DNA of 64,000 nt from an uncultured Bacilli bacterium (lineage in GTDB: Bacteria; Bacillota_I; Bacilli_A; RF39; UBA660), in NCBI GenBank assembly GCA_944332705.1, contig CALVKM010000001.1, forward strand, positions 53,336 through 117,335, written 5' to 3'. Below, piece after piece: positions 62,984 through 64,000 of this stretch. The translations under genes and the position numbers were made by a program. The notes under the pieces are model-generated. The model had not been told where the DNA came from, ran no database searches, and saw nothing but the letters and a program-made list of their open reading frames with translations. How positions within the stretch are numbered: position 1 is the first letter of the stretch; every line of letters starts with the position of its first letter.

Positions 62984-63037
62984 TGAGACTACTGATACAC
63001 TTTACAATAATATTTGTACACTTTTTCAGTAGTCTCA
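62984..63037. repeat. 12-bp perfect inverted repeat
   Basis: TGAGACTACTGA (62984-62995) and TCAGTAGTCTCA (63026-63037) with a 30-nt spacer holding two TACACTTT direct repeats. In RNA it would form a stable stem. It lies next to the 45-bp repeat at 63043 and may be an end of a small mobile element or an operator. Confidence 0.65.
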
Positions 63038-63042
63038 AATTT

Positions 63043-63087
63043 AACTACAAATTTTTTATAGATATTTAACCGATAAATTGTAATTTG
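63043..63087 (+). repeat. 45-bp direct repeat, copy 1
   Basis: Matches 63834-63878 with two mismatches in 45 positions (offset 791). Both copies lie directly behind the 3' end of a minus-strand gene. The central part reads AAATTTTTTATAGATATTTA. Confidence 0.85.
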
Positions 63088-63089
63088 TA

Positions 63090-63278
63090 TTACTCTTTAT
63101 CTTTTTTGTTATTTCTATATAATATACTAAATGTTAGTGTAAATAGCATTGGTATAACTGAATAACCAGCGTTATCTAATTTATGAGTGATTACCAAGTA
63201 TCCACTAATTAAAGTCAAAATTGCAAATACAAAACTTAAAATCAAAAATATTTTCATCTTTAATTTTTCTTTATTCAT
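63090..63278 (-). CDS. Small two-helix membrane protein
   Basis: A 62-residue protein with two membrane helices (about 9-29 and 37-52) and charged ends (MNKEKLKMKI, RNNKKDKE). GGGGAGATA precedes the ATG. Similar in size and plan to the genes at 62364 and 63315. Function unknown. Confidence 0.55.
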   Translation of the reverse strand: MNKEKLKMKIFLILSFVFAILTLISGYLVITHKLDNAGYSVIPMLFTLTFSILYRNNKKDKE

Positions 63279-63314
63279 AACTTCTATATCTCCCCTATAT
63301 ATTATAATTTGTTA

Positions 63315-63509
63315 TTAAATAATTGAGAAAACAATCAATAAAATTCCAACTATCACAAAAATTCCACCCCATATTCTAAGAATAATTTTCATTTTAGGAT
63401 TTTTTAATAATTTATCTGGAATTCTAGGGTTTTTAAGTTTCATAAAAAATTGAGGAACTAATAACATAAAAATTGCAACTATTGTAATTAAAATTCCTGT
63501 AATTAACAT
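63315..63509 (-). CDS. Small two-helix membrane protein
   Basis: A 64-residue protein with helices at about 2-22 and 46-63 separated by a basic loop (KLKNPRIPDKLLKNPKMK). GGAGGGAGAT precedes the ATG. Function unknown. Confidence 0.55.
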   Translation of the reverse strand: MLITGILITIVAIFMLLVPQFFMKLKNPRIPDKLLKNPKMKIILRIWGGIFVIVGILLIVFSII

Positions 63510-63601
63510 ACAATATCTCCCTCCATAAATTACTATTTATTGTCTAGATAATTATAACATATAATTTTAAAATAAAAAAGAAAAGCTATAAGATATTTAA
63601 C

Positions 63602-63627
63602 AAAAAAACTAGATATTGCTATCTAGT
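63602..63627 (-). terminator. Terminator of the tRNA-Met remnant
   Basis: ACTAGATA-TTGC-TATCTAGT is a perfect 8-bp stem with a T-run in the minus-strand direction, 10 nt after the CCA end of the tRNA fragment. Confidence 0.85.
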
Positions 63628-63636
63628 AGAATTCTT

Positions 63637-63681
63637 TGGTAGCGACGAGTGGATTCGAACCACCGATCTGTCGGGTATGAA
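63637..63681 (-). other. 3' half of tRNA-Met(CAT): attachment-site remnant
   Basis: On the minus strand the sequence runs from the anticodon loop TTCATAC through the 3' anticodon strand CCGAC, variable loop AGATC, T-arm GGTGG-TTCGAAT-CCACT, acceptor strand CGTCGCT, A and CCA. The 5' half of the tRNA is missing: the bases beyond 63681 do not fold into it. Elongator tRNA-Met of Bacilli has nearly the same 3' half. Integrative elements that insert in tRNA genes leave such a fragment at one end. Confidence 0.85.
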
Positions 63682-63717
63682 AAAAAAGCTCTAATTAGTA
63701 ATATGATGTAAAATATC

Positions 63718-63745
63718 AAAAAAGCTTTTATTTTTAAGGCTTTTT
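63718..63745. terminator. Bidirectional terminator-like hairpin
   Basis: AAAAAAGCTT and AAGGCTTTTT pair with one bulge around an AT-rich loop; T-runs on both strands. It lies in the 372-nt gap 63510-63881, which otherwise holds only the tRNA fragment and repeats. Confidence 0.45.
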
Positions 63746-63758
63746 ATTATTTGTAAAA

Positions 63759-63808
63759 TTTGAGTAAGTTTGAATAGATTTGATTAAATATAAGTAAATT
63801 TGAATTAT
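63759..63808 (+). repeat. Five 10-bp-phased TTTGA-type direct repeats
   Basis: TTTGAGTAAG, TTTGAATAGA, TTTGATTAAA, TATAAGTAAA and TTTGAATTAT follow one another at exact 10-bp steps from 63759. They lie about 80 bp from the tRNA-Met half. Such repeats suit arm-type sites of an integrase or a phased operator. Confidence 0.6.
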
Positions 63809-63833
63809 TTTTTATAAAAAATAACTAAAATAT

Positions 63834-63878
63834 AACTACAAATTTTTTATAGATATTTAATCAATAAATTGTAATTTG
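63834..63878 (+). repeat. 45-bp direct repeat, copy 2
   Basis: Second copy of the sequence at 63043-63087 (43 of 45 positions equal), again directly behind the 3' end of a minus-strand gene (stop at 63882). Confidence 0.85.
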
Positions 63879-63881
63879 AAT

Positions 63882-64000
63882 TTATTTTTTTAATACTTTA
63901 TTTAATGTTTTAATATGTTCTTCGGGATTAATTAGTGCATCTTCACAATGACCTTTTCCTTTTAAACAAATAGTAGTAGTATTTTGATAGTTTTTCTTCA
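63882..64000 (-). CDS. C-terminal end of a gene running off the right edge
   Basis: The minus-strand frame is open from the window edge to TAA at 63882-63884: 38 residues are visible, with CLKGKGHCEDALINPEEHIK near the middle. No family can be assigned from this piece. If the tRNA-Met fragment marks an element border, this gene belongs to the element. Confidence 0.55.
   Translation of the reverse strand, partial: KKNYQNTTTICLKGKGHCEDALINPEEHIKTLNKVLKK

Noticed and set aside
63759..63808. A third Spo0A-like phased promoter
   Set aside because: The unit is TTTGA, not TGTCGAA, and no TTGCAA-16-TAAAAT promoter follows at the same distance.

Overview
The window is very AT-rich, gene-dense DNA from a Firmicutes-like bacterium. 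It has purine-rich ribosome sites (AAGGAGG type), sigma-A type promoters, a T-box leader in front of serS, a SufS-SufU pair, Tex, MiaB and many hairpin-plus-T-run terminators. TGA is a real stop codon in many genes (for example those ending at 5513, 7256 and 23170), so this is not a mycoplasma code. The gene mix (small membrane proteins, DUF2207, AI-2E permease, one GtrA-fused glycosyltransferase) suggests an uncultured gut Bacilli or Mollicutes-related lineage, but the species cannot be named from this window.

Layout. 1-4.9 kb: an exported protein and a small HTH regulator separated by two copies of one palindromic operator, then a minus-strand run (nitroreductase, CDF-like protein, MacB-type ABC exporter) and tRNA-His. 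4.9-16 kb: the left half of an accessory island. It has decayed genes, a Dam-type methylase, and a strongly overlapping operon of a small protein, a protein with a sigma region 4-like HTH, a GHKL ATPase and two unknown proteins, then a nuclease-like gene. 16-23.2 kb: a second module of two DNA methyltransferases, an HNH endonuclease, a SNF2 helicase and a protein with a degenerate HNH domain. 23.4-28 kb: an IetA/IetS-like AAA ATPase plus subtilase pair and a soluble KAP NTPase. These three modules look like anti-phage defence. The first two match no system I can name with confidence and are the best candidates for an undescribed one.

28-38.6 kb: unfamiliar genes, including three paralogues of about 600 residues (one with a SEC-C zinc motif, one frameshifted) interleaved with a metallophosphoesterase and a small winged-helix-like protein. 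38.7-43.2 kb: cell-surface sugar genes (PIG-L deacetylase, phosphodiester glycosidase, GT2-GtrA). 43.3-58.3 kb: mostly housekeeping genes (tag, tex, an AI-2E permease, sufS-sufU, fic, T-box-serS, miaB). Between 56.5 and 56.9 kb there are two consecutive small-RNA-like units. Each has the same promoter spacing and is preceded by 10-bp-phased TGTCGAA boxes, which match the Spo0A 0A-box consensus.

58.3-64 kb: a broken AlbA-type regulator with a 10-bp tandem repeat, GNAT and MBL-fold genes, an XRE membrane regulator and a run of tiny membrane proteins. The run ends at a 3' half of tRNA-Met with its terminator, which is the footprint of an integrative element probably extending past the right edge.
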